NCBI RefSeq assembly: GCF_001425205.1
Contig: NZ_LMDW01000016.1
Location: 124,001 to 188,000, forward strand
Source: Variovorax sp. Root411
Lineage (GTDB): Bacteria > Pseudomonadota > Gammaproteobacteria > Burkholderiales > Burkholderiaceae_C
Length of the DNA: 64,000 nt
Direction: 5' to 3'
Under the pieces are notes generated by a model. The model did no database searches. It was given only the letters and a program-made list of their open reading frames with translations, and was not told the DNA's origin. Position 1 is the stretch's first letter. Every line of letters begins with the position of its first letter. Shown here in pieces: positions 49,368 to 57,949 of this stretch. Made by a program: the position numbers and the translations under genes.

Positions 49368-50359
49368 GACCTCGCCGCCTTGTCGGCCTTGATCAGACCG
49401 TTCGCGCGCGCCTTGTTGAGATGCCGGCTCACGCTCGACTTGTTGATGTCCAGCTCGAGCGCAATGTCGTTGGGCCTCAAACCCTCGTTGGCTAGATCCA
49501 CGACACGCTCGAAGGTCGACGCTTCCACCGTTCTGCAACGCCAGGTGGCGCGATCGTCGGCGACGACCAGTTCGAGCTCGATGCTCTCGGCCTGGTCGCC
49601 GACGAGGTTGCGGGCCTTCGAGAACTCCACGACGAACACGGCGCCCTGCTGCGGGTCATAGTCCTTGGGGCGCGAGAGGCCGATCACGACATCCAGCAGG
49701 TCTTCGCGCTTGGAGGTGCCGCGCTGCTGTCCGCCCTTGCCAGCGTGATGCACCAGCAGGACCGCGATGCCGCGGCGGCGCAGAGACAGCAGCCAGTCGG
49801 CGATGGGGTGCCATGATTCCGCCTCGTTCTCGCGTCCGGAGCGGGCCCAGGCGCTGAGGTTGTCCACTACCACCAAGGCGGTGTCGGTCTCGATCATGGC
49901 ATCGATGACGGCCTGGCCTTCGTACGTGGACAAGTCAGGCAGCGTGCGCCCCTCGGTCACGAGGTCAGGCGTGAAGATGCGCAGGTAGCCCGGTGCCGGG
50001 TCGACATCCGGGCAGTGCATCCACAGGCGCTGCTGTATCACTGCGCCGGGAAGTTCCCCGTCCAGATAGAGCACCTTGCGCGCAGCGGGAGCTTGCCAGC
50101 GGGCAAAGGGGCCGCCTGTGGCCACGGCAAAGGCCACGGCCAGGCCGAAATGCGTCTTGCCGACGCCGCGTGGTGCGAAGACCATGGCGAGGTCCTGACT
50201 GCACAGCCAGGGCGACAGCAGCGGCTGGCGCGGTTTGAAATCCATCGCGGCCAGCTCGGCCACGTCCACGGCCTGGAGCGGTGGCAGGTCGTCTGCAAGC
50301 ACGGGATGCGCGGCTTGGATGGCCGTCAGCACCGGGTTGTTTTCACGTACCGCGCTCAT
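49364..50359 (-). CDS. RepA-like AAA (hexameric helicase-type) ATPase
   Basis: 331 aa. RecA-fold AAA_25/RepA-type helicase: Walker A APRGVGKTH (62-70), YLDGELPG, Walker B ALVVVDNLSAW, and sensor region VLLVHHAGKGGQQRGTSKRED. The C-terminus carries an HTH (LRPNDIALELDINKSSVSRHLNKA). Related to RSF1010 RepA, it would unwind the element's DNA for replication. It overlaps primase upstream and the Cys protein downstream, both by ATGA. Confidence 0.85.
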   Translation of the reverse strand: MSAVRENNPVLTAIQAAHPVLADDLPPLQAVDVAELAAMDFKPRQPLLSPWLCSQDLAMVFAPRGVGKTHFGLAVAFAVATGGPFARWQAPAARKVLYLDGELPGAVIQQRLWMHCPDVDPAPGYLRIFTPDLVTEGRTLPDLSTYEGQAVIDAMIETDTALVVVDNLSAWARSGRENEAESWHPIADWLLSLRRRGIAVLLVHHAGKGGQQRGTSKREDLLDVVIGLSRPKDYDPQQGAVFVVEFSKARNLVGDQAESIELELVVADDRATWRCRTVEASTFERVVDLANEGLRPNDIALELDINKSSVSRHLNKARANGLIKADKAARS

Positions 50360-51225
50360 TCGGCCACCTCGATCCGGCCAGCCAGCCGGTGCAGGTCATT
50401 GAAATCGCTGTCGTGGTCCCCTCGCGGCAGGCCGGTGAAATCGGGCACGGCCAGGAGGCCGCCCACCGCCGCGGCGGCTTGCCTCGCCGCGGTTATGCCG
50501 GGATTGCCGGGGGTCTTCCAGTCGTCATCCGCGGCGATGACGAGCGTCAATCCCGGGTACTTGACGCGCAGGGCCAGCGCCACGGGCGTCAGGTTGCCCG
50601 AGTTGAAGGCCACGGCCACGGCGCAATTGGTGTCCTCGTGGATGGTGGCCCCGGTGGCGTAGCCCTCGCAGATCACCACCTTGCCGTTCGGGCAACCGAA
50701 CGCGTGGTAGCCGCCCTTGACCCGCCCGCGCGGATGAAAGCGCTTGACGCCGAAGGGGCTGATGCTCTGCAAACTCAGGAGGCAGCGGTTGTTGTCCCGG
50801 ATGGGCACGAGCAGCAGGTCGCCGTCGACCCGAATACCGTGAGCGCCAACCCCCTTGACGGTCAGATAGCGGTGCTCCCGAGTCGCCCAGCCAGCCGCTG
50901 CCCAGCGCACCAGGGCGCCAGCAGCCGCTTCGGCCTCGCGTTCTCTTTGTTCGGCGAAGTGCAGGCCGGTAATGACGTTGACCTCCCGCGCGAGGGCATG
51001 CCGTTTCAGCATCGACGGATCGTGTTCACGATGGCGGATTTCGACATACCCACATCGGAAGCAATGCGCGACGCCACGCCCGTCCTCGTTGATTCGGATG
51101 CCCATGGTCTTGTCGCTGGGCTTGCGACCGCAGGACGGGCAGGAAATGCGGTGGTCGCCCGCGGCGAAGTCCGACCAAGAGATCAGTTGCCGGGAACTCG
51201 GTAGGGTGAGGATGTTTCGCTTCAT
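50356..51225 (-). CDS. Toprim-domain primase-like protein
   Basis: 289 aa. N-terminal zinc ribbon C29-x2-C32 ... C55-x2-C58 (CPSCGRKP, CFRCGY). The Toprim domain has E187 (VVICEGYATGATIHE) and the DxD motif D233-D235 (LVIAADDDW). The layout is that of phage P4 alpha/DnaG-type primases without the helicase part, which is supplied by the next gene. SD GGAGGG precedes ATG 51225. It probably primes autonomous replication of the excised element. Confidence 0.85.
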   Translation of the reverse strand: MKRNILTLPSSRQLISWSDFAAGDHRISCPSCGRKPSDKTMGIRINEDGRGVAHCFRCGYVEIRHREHDPSMLKRHALAREVNVITGLHFAEQREREAEAAAGALVRWAAAGWATREHRYLTVKGVGAHGIRVDGDLLLVPIRDNNRCLLSLQSISPFGVKRFHPRGRVKGGYHAFGCPNGKVVICEGYATGATIHEDTNCAVAVAFNSGNLTPVALALRVKYPGLTLVIAADDDWKTPGNPGITAARQAAAAVGGLLAVPDFTGLPRGDHDSDFNDLHRLAGRIEVAE

Positions 51226-51395
51226 GCGGGACCACCCTCCGCTTCATCGGAGACGGCGTTCGATGTTGCCGAGCACGAACAGCCAGCGACCTTTGCCTGC
51301 GGGCTGGCACGAGGTGTCAGCCGGGCAGACGCCAGGACCCATTTGCCGGCACCGGCCGGCCGTAGTACAGTCTCGTGAGGGGAGAGCGCAGACAT
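51222..51395 (-). CDS. Possible 57-aa ORF linking parB-like and primase genes
   Basis: ATG 51395 overlaps the stop of the ParB-like gene (TGATG) and its TGA overlaps the primase start (ATGA). Such double overlap suggests translational coupling. The peptide (MSALSPHETVLRPAGAGKWV and on) has no motif. An alternative frame here encodes a 32-residue peptide ending GKGRWLFVLGNIERRLR, which looks at least as protein-like. Only one can be right. Confidence 0.4.
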   Translation of the reverse strand: MSALSPHETVLRPAGAGKWVLASARLTPRASPQAKVAGCSCSATSNAVSDEAEGGPA

Positions 51396-52393
51396 CACTC
51401 CTCCTTTGCAGAAAGGAGCCGCTTCACTTCGCCCACGACCTGGTTGGCCGAGCCGACGTTCAGGAGTTGCTGCAACTCGGCGAACATCTCGGCGTGGTCC
51501 TTGCCGCGGCTCGTCTCATCCGCGAGCTTTTTCGTGAGCGATGCGAGCAAGCCTTCGAGTTCGCGGATGCGCTGCTGCACTGCCTCCGTTTCGCCGACCG
51601 GGTTTTCCTTGCGTTGATCGGAGGACTGCTGTTGCGGATGCGTCGTCCCCGTTGTTTCCGCCAGGCGCGATGCCGGTTTCTCGAGGACCGTCGCCGCATC
51701 GCGAGGTTGCCCCGGGTCGGAGAGTGCTGCCGGGCTGGAAATCGGGCGAACAGAAGTTTTCACCTTGTCTGCGGCCCGCTTCAGGGAAAGCTTTCCGGCC
51801 CTGACCTCATCCGCCACCTCGGGCATGTCTGCGGCCTCCACCAGCTTTGCCTGCTTGATGGTGCTCTTGGAGAGCCCGGTAATTTTCGCCAGTTCGGCCG
51901 TGGACTTCGGAGGATGGTCACCCGGTGACCATCCTCCGTGTTGATTCGATCCCCGTGCGCACCACTCGAAGACCGAGACAATTGCGAACGCACGCTGGCT
52001 CGCGGTGAGGTTCCGCCGGGCTGCGTTGGCCGCGATCACGAACTGCTGCGGATCCTGCCCGGCAAACTCGATGCAAGGGCATTCCATGTGGAGTTCCATG
52101 GCGGCGCGGTAGCGATGCCGGCCATCGAGAATCTGGCCGTTCAGCAGAACAATCGCATGCAGTACGCCATTGACTGCAACGTTTTCCTTGAGGCACTCGT
52201 AGTCTTCCGTGCCCATGTCCGGGAAAACCGCGCACAGCGCGTGAGGCTCGAGACCCGGTTGTGCCAGCGCAGGGGAGGTGGGTACGGCGACACGGTCTGG
52301 CGCGCCATCGCTGCCTTCCCGTTGGGCGCTGCTCTTGTCGATCTTGAGGTATTCGGCGCCGGAGCCGGGCAGGGGTGTCGTCGGCGCATTCAT
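51395..52393 (-). CDS. ParB/Spo0J-like nuclease-domain protein
   Basis: 332 aa. ParB N-terminal domain with LLNGQILDGRHRYRAAME (about 83-100), followed by an HTH (TAELAKITGLSKSTIKQAKL). A C-terminal coiled coil (VQQRIRELEGLLASLTKKL) could dimerise it. The GRHRYRAA box marks the ParB/RepB CTPase/nuclease fold. It likely binds a site on the element for maintenance or replication control. No ParA is in the window. It overlaps genes on both sides. Confidence 0.85.
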   Translation of the reverse strand: MNAPTTPLPGSGAEYLKIDKSSAQREGSDGAPDRVAVPTSPALAQPGLEPHALCAVFPDMGTEDYECLKENVAVNGVLHAIVLLNGQILDGRHRYRAAMELHMECPCIEFAGQDPQQFVIAANAARRNLTASQRAFAIVSVFEWCARGSNQHGGWSPGDHPPKSTAELAKITGLSKSTIKQAKLVEAADMPEVADEVRAGKLSLKRAADKVKTSVRPISSPAALSDPGQPRDAATVLEKPASRLAETTGTTHPQQQSSDQRKENPVGETEAVQQRIRELEGLLASLTKKLADETSRGKDHAEMFAELQQLLNVGSANQVVGEVKRLLSAKEE

Positions 52394-52644
52394 GCGGCCT
52401 CCGGCGCCGCCACGGGCTGACGGGCGGCAGAGGCCAGTTCAAGAACGCAGGCGTCGAACTTGTCGGGGTTCACCCACAGGCGACCGGCGATGTACAGCAG
52501 GGCGCCCGCCGCCACCAGCTGTTCCTTGCGCGGGCGGATGTACCAGCGCAAGGAGTGGATGCCGGAAAAGATAGGTGCCGTGCGCTGCTGGTATCCCTCC
52601 AGCGTGAGCAGGCACGCCAGACGCGAATCGGATTCGTCATTCAT
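52390..52644 (-). CDS. Small hypothetical protein of the island core operon
   Basis: 84 aa with SD AGGAG before ATG 52644 and ATGA overlap with the ParB-like gene. Contains HSLRWYIRPRKEQLVAAGAL and a short hydrophobic patch, but no recognisable domain. It heads the second half of the operon, behind a palindrome. Possibly a regulator. Confidence 0.72.
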   Translation of the reverse strand: MNDESDSRLACLLTLEGYQQRTAPIFSGIHSLRWYIRPRKEQLVAAGALLYIAGRLWVNPDKFDACVLELASAARQPVAAPEAA

Positions 52645-52684
52645 CGAGAAACTCCTGAATTGACGGGCCTGACAGGACCCGCAT

Positions 52685-52702
52685 CAACACAAATGCGTGT
52701 TG
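52685..52702. promoter_or_regulatory. Palindrome CAACAC-N6-GTGTTG, candidate operator
   Basis: A perfect 6-bp inverted repeat with a 6-bp spacer lies in the only gap (113 bp) of the minus-strand core operon, 41 bp upstream of the 84-aa gene. A promoter and an operator for the replication block would be expected here. Confidence 0.45.
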
Positions 52703-52757
52703 AATTCGTGGAGGTTCGCGACTGTGTGCGTTTTACAAAAATTGGCGAAGGCGCGGT

Positions 52758-53363
52758 TTAGCCAATATTGCGCCGCAGCTGCCGCTTGAAGTCCTTGGGA
52801 TCGGGCGTCCCGTAGCGCTCGACCCCCTCCCGGTAGAGCTCCTGGCACTTGCTGGCGCCGATTCCCAGGGTCATCCCCACCTCCTCGAACAATGCCTGAC
52901 CGATCTCCCAGCTCGGATCGGCCTTCAGCGTCGCCATGATCGCGTCGGAAACCTGCCAGATCAGGCGCTTGCGATCGACGATGGCCGCACGGGTTTTCTC
53001 GGTGATGCGCGGGACATCGAAGGCCTGGTCCAGCGTTGCCGTCTCGAACTGGAGGAAGGCCTCGAGGCGGTTCAGGACGAGTTGTGCCAGCCACTCCGGC
53101 GGGTCAACCCGGCTGACAAGACACAGGTTGAGGGCTTGCAGCACGCCCACCCCGCTGTTCTCGATCCTTTCGCGGTTGTGCTCGAGGACTGCAGCGACGC
53201 TCCACTTGTCGAACTCGGGGGAGTCCAGGGGCGGGACCGCGTCGCGCTCGCGCGGCGTCATGTCGGCAAGGGGGTCCACGTCGTGCAGGACCCGCCGGCT
53301 TTCCACGGACGGCGGTGCCGCGCGCCGCCTGGGTTTCTTTTCTTCGTTCATGCGTCCCTTCAT
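52758..53363 (-). CDS. Hypothetical protein following the integrase
   Basis: 201 aa from ATG 53363, which overlaps the integrase stop (ATGA); a second ATG lies at 53351. The N-terminal 60 residues are charged (MNEEKKPRRRAAPPSVESRR). The rest is helical, with VVAVLEHN-like and LVLNRLEAFLQFETATLDQA segments. No domain recognised. Its coupling to the integrase suggests a role in excision or integration, or in control of the operon. Confidence 0.72.
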   Translation of the reverse strand: MKGRMNEEKKPRRRAAPPSVESRRVLHDVDPLADMTPRERDAVPPLDSPEFDKWSVAAVLEHNRERIENSGVGVLQALNLCLVSRVDPPEWLAQLVLNRLEAFLQFETATLDQAFDVPRITEKTRAAIVDRKRLIWQVSDAIMATLKADPSWEIGQALFEEVGMTLGIGASKCQELYREGVERYGTPDPKDFKRQLRRNIG

Positions 53364-54421
53364 TGAATGCCTCCGAGAACTCGATTGACGAGCGCGGCCT
53401 TGTGGCCGGTCGCCAGATGGCTGTAGCGCTTCGTCACCTGCAGCTGCCGGTGACCGAGCAGGTCGCCGATCTCCAGCAGGGTGGCTCCGTTCTGCGCCAG
53501 CATGGACGCGCAAGTGTGGCGCAGGTCGTGGAACCTGAAGTTGCGCACCCTGGCGGCGCGCAGCGCCTCCTTCCAGCGCTCCTCGAATGCGTACGGCTGG
53601 GAAGGGTTGCGTGACGAGGCGAACACCCGCGAGGAGGGGGCGGCCCCGGCGCCGAACGACCTGAACAGGTCCGCCACCGCCGGCACCAGCGGCAGGGTCT
53701 TGGGGTCGCCGTTCTTACTGCGGCCGACGTAGGCAACGCCGTGCCCGTGGTCGATGTCCTGCCAGCGCAGCCCCAGCAGTTCGCCCTTGCGCGCCCCCGT
53801 GGTGAGTGCGGTCAGCACCAGCAGGTAGAGGCGGGGGTAGGGGGAGGCCTTGCAGGCCTCGAGCACGCGGACCCGCTCCTCCTCGGACAGGAAGCGGGTC
53901 TGCTCGTTGTGCTCTGCGCGGCGCTCGATGCTGCGGCACGGGTGAACCCAGCCCTTGGGCGCGACGCGGCGCTTGATCGCCCAGGTGAAGACCGCGGCGA
54001 TGCTGGCGCTGTAACGGTTGATGGTGGCGGGCGCGATCGCCTTGCGCTTGGCCTTGTAGATGGGCTTGCCGGCCGCATCCAGCCCGGCGTAGTAGGTGGC
54101 GCGGCACTGGGAAAGCTCCTCGAGCGCGGCATGCACGTGATCGTCGGTCACATCCTGCAGCGCGAGGTGGCCGATGTGGCCCGCCCACCACGACAGGCGC
54201 TGCGGGCGCGTCGTGTCGCGGCCGGCGTAGTGCGCCATGTACTGGTTGATCAGCGTTTCGACCGTGATGCCGCCGGCCCGCATCGGGATTGCGGGCAGCG
54301 CGCCGGAACGAAAGCCGGAAAAAGAAAGGCCTCCCTCGGGGAGAGGGAAGCCTGTAGAGCCGGTTTGCAGCGCGCTGTCAGACGCACTGCCGTCACCGGC
54401 GGACTTGTTCACTGTTGCCAT
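53360..54421 (-). CDS. Tyrosine recombinase (site-specific integrase)
   Basis: 353 aa. Catalytic residues: R211 (TTGARKGELLGL), K236 (RSKNGDPK), H298-x-x-R301 (FHDLRHTCA), H324 (LLGHRQLQ) and nucleophile Y333 (TKRYSHLA). Core-binding SAM-like domain at about 52-155. It lies 83 bp from the tRNA-Asn and reads away from it, as expected for an integrase that uses the tRNA 3' end. SD AAGGAG precedes ATG 54421. It catalyses integration and excision between the 45-bp att sites. Confidence 0.95.
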   Translation of the reverse strand: MATVNKSAGDGSASDSALQTGSTGFPLPEGGLSFSGFRSGALPAIPMRAGGITVETLINQYMAHYAGRDTTRPQRLSWWAGHIGHLALQDVTDDHVHAALEELSQCRATYYAGLDAAGKPIYKAKRKAIAPATINRYSASIAAVFTWAIKRRVAPKGWVHPCRSIERRAEHNEQTRFLSEEERVRVLEACKASPYPRLYLLVLTALTTGARKGELLGLRWQDIDHGHGVAYVGRSKNGDPKTLPLVPAVADLFRSFGAGAAPSSRVFASSRNPSQPYAFEERWKEALRAARVRNFRFHDLRHTCASMLAQNGATLLEIGDLLGHRQLQVTKRYSHLATGHKAALVNRVLGGIQ

Positions 54422-54465
54422 TTCGGGACTCCTTGCGATCTAGGACCCGCCGTTACCGGCGGACT
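54389..54465. repeat. Pair of 17-bp direct repeats beside attR (candidate integrase arm sites)
   Basis: GCCGTCACCGGCGGACT (54389-54405) and GCCGTTACCGGCGGACT (54449-54465) differ at one base. They lie exactly 60 bp apart, one inside the first codons of int and the other upstream. Direct repeats next to an att core are typical arm-type binding sites. Confidence 0.45.
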
Positions 54466-54504
54466 ATTCGCGGAGACCTGAAAGGCCCGTCAACTCAAGA
54501 GTTT

Positions 54505-54549
54505 TGGCTCCTCGACCTGGGCTCGAACCAGGGACCTACGGATTAACAG
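54505..54549 (-). repeat. attR: 45-bp direct repeat within tRNA-Asn
   Basis: Identical over 45 bp to 8755-8799. It covers the tRNA 3' end from within the anticodon loop to CCA, a classic tyrosine-recombinase crossover zone. Confidence 0.9.
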
Positions 54550-54580
54550 TCCGGCGCTCTACCGACTGAGCTATCGAGGA
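54505..54580 (-). tRNA. tRNA-Asn (GTT), restored at the right island junction (attR)
   Basis: 76 nt including encoded CCA. The acceptor stem TCCTCGA pairs with TCGAGGA, the anticodon loop is CTGTTAA (GTT), and the T-arm has GGTTCGAGCCC-type sequence. Its 3' 45 nt (54505-54549) are the direct repeat also found at 8755. The intact copy shows the element brings its own tRNA 3' end. Unlike its neighbour, it has no terminator hairpin before the next gene (int). Confidence 0.97.
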
Positions 54581-54677
54581 ACAAGCCCTAAATTATATGC
54601 AATGGATTTGCCGATCCCGTCGGCTACCCCGATTTTTTGCGTGACGCCGAGCATCCAACGAGACAGCGCAAATGAAA

Positions 54678-54708
54678 ATGCCCCGCTACCTTGTGAGTAG
54701 CGGGGCAT
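54678..54708 (-). terminator. Rho-independent terminator after the second tRNA-Asn
   Basis: Perfect 12-bp stem (ATGCCCCGCTAC / GTAGCGGGGCAT) with 7-nt loop. On the minus strand a T-containing tail TTTCATT follows. The 19 bp to its right (54708-54726, TCCAGAGGCCTTGCGGCTT) recur at 8732-8750 next to the displaced terminator, so the two tRNA units arose by tandem duplication. Confidence 0.8.
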
Positions 54709-54731
54709 CCAGAGGCCTTGCGGCTTTGTAG

Positions 54732-54807
54732 TGGCTCCTCGACCTGGGCTCGAACCAGGGACCTACGGATTAACAGTCCGGCGCTCTACCAACTGAGCTA
54801 TCGAGGA
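54732..54807 (-). tRNA. tRNA-Asn (GTT), second tandem copy
   Basis: 76 nt including CCA. It differs from the other copy by one base in the D-loop (AGTTGGT instead of AGTCGGT). Same anticodon GTT. It is followed by its own terminator. Confidence 0.97.
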
Positions 54808-54857
54808 ACAAGCCTTAGATTATAGCGTGCTTTTTGACGGTGCTTCCTCGACCGCGT

Positions 54858-57008
54858 TCAAAGCGCAACACTCACCCCGAGACGCAGCGTGCGCGGCGCA
54901 CCCGGGAACAGATAGACGTGGCTGAACTGGTAGGGCGATTCCTTCCAATAGCGGCGGTCGAACAGATTGTCGACGGCCAGTGTCCAGCTCGTGTTCACGC
55001 CCCGTACCTTGGCGTCGTAGCGCAGCACCGCATCGACGCGCGTCCACGAAGGCAGCGTGACCGAGCCGTCGGGCAGCACGTTGCGCCGGCCTTCGTACGA
55101 AAGCTGCCCCGCGACTTCAAGGCCCGGCACCGATGCGACGCGGTACGCGGCCTGCGCCCGCAGCACCTCCTTGGGCACGTTGGTCGGCGACTCTCCATTG
55201 AGCGCCGGGTTCGCGGTGCTCCCGCGCCGCCTGGCATCGATCACCGCGATGCTGCCGCCGATGCGCCATGGCCCCTGGCTCCATTGCGCGCCGGCCTCCA
55301 GGCCGCGATGCACCGCGCGCCCGTCGTTGCGCACTTCGCAGTAGGCGCCGCACAGGTCGAGGTTGGTCATCGGCCGCGAGATGTCGAACCACGCGACCTG
55401 CCAGCTGAATGCTTCGCTGCCGCCCTTCAGGCCCAGCTCCCATTGGCGCGAGGTCAACGCGGGCAGCGCCTGCCCTGCATTGCTGTACTGCGAGATCCTG
55501 TTCGGCACGACCTGCGATTCGACGCCCTTGCCCCAACTCGCATAGGCCAACAGCCCCGGCTGGATGGCGTAGCTCGCCGCGATCCACGGCGTGGTCACGT
55601 CCTGCTTGTAGCCGGTCGGGCTCGAGCCATCGTTGCCGATGCTGCTGCGATCGAGCCGCGTGTGGCGCACGCCCAGCCAGGTGGTGAAGCGGTCGTTCCA
55701 GCGGATCGCATCCTGCACCGACAATTCGGTCGAGCGTTCGTCGCGGTTGGTCTGCGGCGTGGTGGCGTCGGGGCTCGCCGGCACGATGGCCGTGGCCCAG
55801 ACGTTGCCGGTGCCGGCGTAGTTGTAGGCCTGGTTGTCGAAGCGATTGCGCACACGGCTTTGCAGCAGCCCGAAGCCGAGTTCGTGCCGCACGCTGCCCG
55901 TCATCACGTTGCCCTTGAGGTTGAGGCTGCCCGCGGTTTGCGTGCGGCGCTCGTTGTCGCTGCGGAAGTCGTAGAAGTCGAAGGTGCCGTCGGAGCAATA
56001 GCGGTCGTAGTTGCCCTCGGCGCCGCAGCCGAAGGCGTAGGCCAGCCGGTCGTCGCTCTTCAGGCGCTGCTGGCCGATCTGCGCGCTCCAGCGCCAGTCG
56101 GCGTTCAACGCCTGGCTGAAGCGCACGGTGCCCGTCAGTGCCTTGAACACCGAGGGCTGCGACCACGGTTGGTTGTTGAGGTTGATGCGCGGATCGACCG
56201 GCGCAGGCAGCACGCTGCCCAGCAGGCTGTAGCCGTTCTGGCTCGGCTGCGTCTTGCGGCTTTGCTCGATCTCGAACTCCAGCACCGAGTCGCGCGTGAT
56301 GCGCCAGTCGGCCGCGAGCGAGAACAGGTTGCGGTTGCCGTCGAGGTTGTGCGTGAGCGGCTTGAGGTTTTCGCTCGCCACGTTGATCCGGTAGCCGAAC
56401 TGGCGGTCTGGGCCGAAGCGCCCGCCCAGGTCGACAGCGCCGAGCATGCTGCCGCGGCTCGTGGTCTCGATGCGCACCGTGCGCAGGTCCTGTTCGGTCG
56501 GCCGCTTCACGACGTAGTTGACCAGCCCGCCCGGCGCGCTGGTGCCGGCCTGGATGCCGCTGGCGCCGCGCAGGATCTCGACGCGCTCCTTGTTGTCGAG
56601 CGGGATCGATGTCTCGGCGCTGATCGGCAGGCCCTCGCGCCGGTAGTTGAAGCGGTTGTCGAGCACGAAGCCGCGCACCGTCAGGTAGTCCCAGTAGCCC
56701 GCGGAGTTGTAGGCGTCGGTGACCGAGGCGTCGAACTGCGTGAGGTCGGCGAGCCGGCGCGCGCCGCTGTCGCGCAACTGCTTGCCGTCGATCACCGTGG
56801 CCGAGAGCGGCAACTCGCGCAGCGGCACGTCGCCGAAGCCGCTGATGTCGGCTTGTGGCGCGGCGGCGCCTTCGGTGATTGTGACCTCGCGCAACGTGCT
56901 TTGTTGCGCATGCGCACCGCAGGCAGTGGTGATGAGAACGACAGCCAGTGCGCGTGAAACGGGCGAGAGCGGCCAGGTGGATGAAGGAGAGAGCTTGGAG
57001 TTGTTCAT
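54858..57008 (-). CDS. TonB-dependent outer-membrane receptor in the thiamin operon
   Basis: 716 aa from ATG 57008; signal peptide about 1-35 ending CGAHAQ. Plug domain (about 55-165: FGDVPLRELPLSATVIDGKQ, LTVRGF, VEILRGASGIQAGTSAPGG) and a 22-strand barrel ending in FPGAPRTLRLGVSVAL, with the C-terminal residue L rather than the usual F. By sequence it looks like a siderophore-receptor-class barrel. It starts 5 bp after thiE stops, in the same direction. Co-transcription suggests uptake of thiamin or a precursor. The substrate is inferred from position only. Confidence 0.88.
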   Translation of the reverse strand: MNNSKLSPSSTWPLSPVSRALAVVLITTACGAHAQQSTLREVTITEGAAAPQADISGFGDVPLRELPLSATVIDGKQLRDSGARRLADLTQFDASVTDAYNSAGYWDYLTVRGFVLDNRFNYRREGLPISAETSIPLDNKERVEILRGASGIQAGTSAPGGLVNYVVKRPTEQDLRTVRIETTSRGSMLGAVDLGGRFGPDRQFGYRINVASENLKPLTHNLDGNRNLFSLAADWRITRDSVLEFEIEQSRKTQPSQNGYSLLGSVLPAPVDPRINLNNQPWSQPSVFKALTGTVRFSQALNADWRWSAQIGQQRLKSDDRLAYAFGCGAEGNYDRYCSDGTFDFYDFRSDNERRTQTAGSLNLKGNVMTGSVRHELGFGLLQSRVRNRFDNQAYNYAGTGNVWATAIVPASPDATTPQTNRDERSTELSVQDAIRWNDRFTTWLGVRHTRLDRSSIGNDGSSPTGYKQDVTTPWIAASYAIQPGLLAYASWGKGVESQVVPNRISQYSNAGQALPALTSRQWELGLKGGSEAFSWQVAWFDISRPMTNLDLCGAYCEVRNDGRAVHRGLEAGAQWSQGPWRIGGSIAVIDARRRGSTANPALNGESPTNVPKEVLRAQAAYRVASVPGLEVAGQLSYEGRRNVLPDGSVTLPSWTRVDAVLRYDAKVRGVNTSWTLAVDNLFDRRYWKESPYQFSHVYLFPGAPRTLRLGVSVAL

Positions 57009-57013
57009 TCTGT

Positions 57014-57949
57014 TCAGTTGCCCGTGGCGGCACTCATGGTCGCCATCCATTGCGCGGCCGTGGCCTCGGGGTCTTCGGCCGCGACCAGCGCGCGCACCAC
57101 GGCGACGGAGCCGACGCCGGTGGCGAGCACTTCGGGCAGCCGCACGGCGTCGATGCCGCCGATGCCGACCTGCGGATAGCCGCGCAGCAGCTGTGCATAG
57201 GCGCCGAGCCGGGCCACACCCTGCGGTGCAGTCGCCATCTTCTTGAGCGTGGTCGGGTACACCGCGCCCATGGCGATGTAGCTCGGGCTCACCTTGTCGG
57301 CGCGGGCCATCTCGGCGTAGCCATGCGTGCTGACGCCCAGGCGAAGACCCGAGGCGCGCAGTTGCGCCAGCTCGTCTGGCGAGAGCGCGTCGAGGTCTTC
57401 CTGGCCGAGGTGAATGCCATAGGCGCCGGCCGCGATGGCGATCTGCCAGTGGTCGTTGATGAAGAGCAGGGCGCCGGTGCCTTGCACCGCTTCGACGGCC
57501 GCCTGCACTTCGCGCTCGATGGCCGCTGCGTCGTCGGACTTGAAGCGCAGTTGCACCGTTGGCACGCCGGCGCGCGCCATGCGGCTGACCCATTGCGCGT
57601 CGGGCAGCACGGCGTACAGGCCGAGCCGTTCGGGGCAGGACGGAAATGCATCGCCACGCCCGTCCGGTGGAAACGGCCGCATGCCGAAGTCTTCGGGCGC
57701 GTCGGGCCACAGCGCGGCGTCGAAGCTGCCCAGGCGCTGTGTCTGTGCGCGCCATGCATGGGCCAGGCATTCGGCATCGATCTCGATGAAGCCGAGAGCG
57801 GTGCTGGCCTGCTTGGCGCCGCGGTAGACGGGGTCGTCCGAAGAGAAGCTGGGCGCGGCCACGGGTGCGGAGGTGATGGCGCCGAAGCGCAACCCGTGGG
57901 CCGCGACGATGGCGTGCGCAATGGCGCGGGCGTCGGTCGCGGCGGTCAT
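57014..57949 (-). CDS. thiE: Thiamine phosphate synthase with N-terminal extension
   Basis: 311 aa from ATG 57949, where classic ThiE has 200-230 aa. It joins HMP-PP and thiazole phosphate to thiamin phosphate. The C-terminal part (about 115-305) is the TIM barrel, with [45 protein letters not shown] and the phosphate-binding GIGGIDAV. The first 110 residues ([26 protein letters not shown]) are not part of the catalytic domain and I do not recognise them. It overlaps thiG by ATGA and is followed 5 bp on by the TonB receptor. Confidence 0.9.
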   Translation of the reverse strand: MTAATDARAIAHAIVAAHGLRFGAITSAPVAAPSFSSDDPVYRGAKQASTALGFIEIDAECLAHAWRAQTQRLGSFDAALWPDAPEDFGMRPFPPDGRGDAFPSCPERLGLYAVLPDAQWVSRMARAGVPTVQLRFKSDDAAAIEREVQAAVEAVQGTGALLFINDHWQIAIAAGAYGIHLGQEDLDALSPDELAQLRASGLRLGVSTHGYAEMARADKVSPSYIAMGAVYPTTLKKMATAPQGVARLGAYAQLLRGYPQVGIGGIDAVRLPEVLATGVGSVAVVRALVAAEDPEATAAQWMATMSAATGN

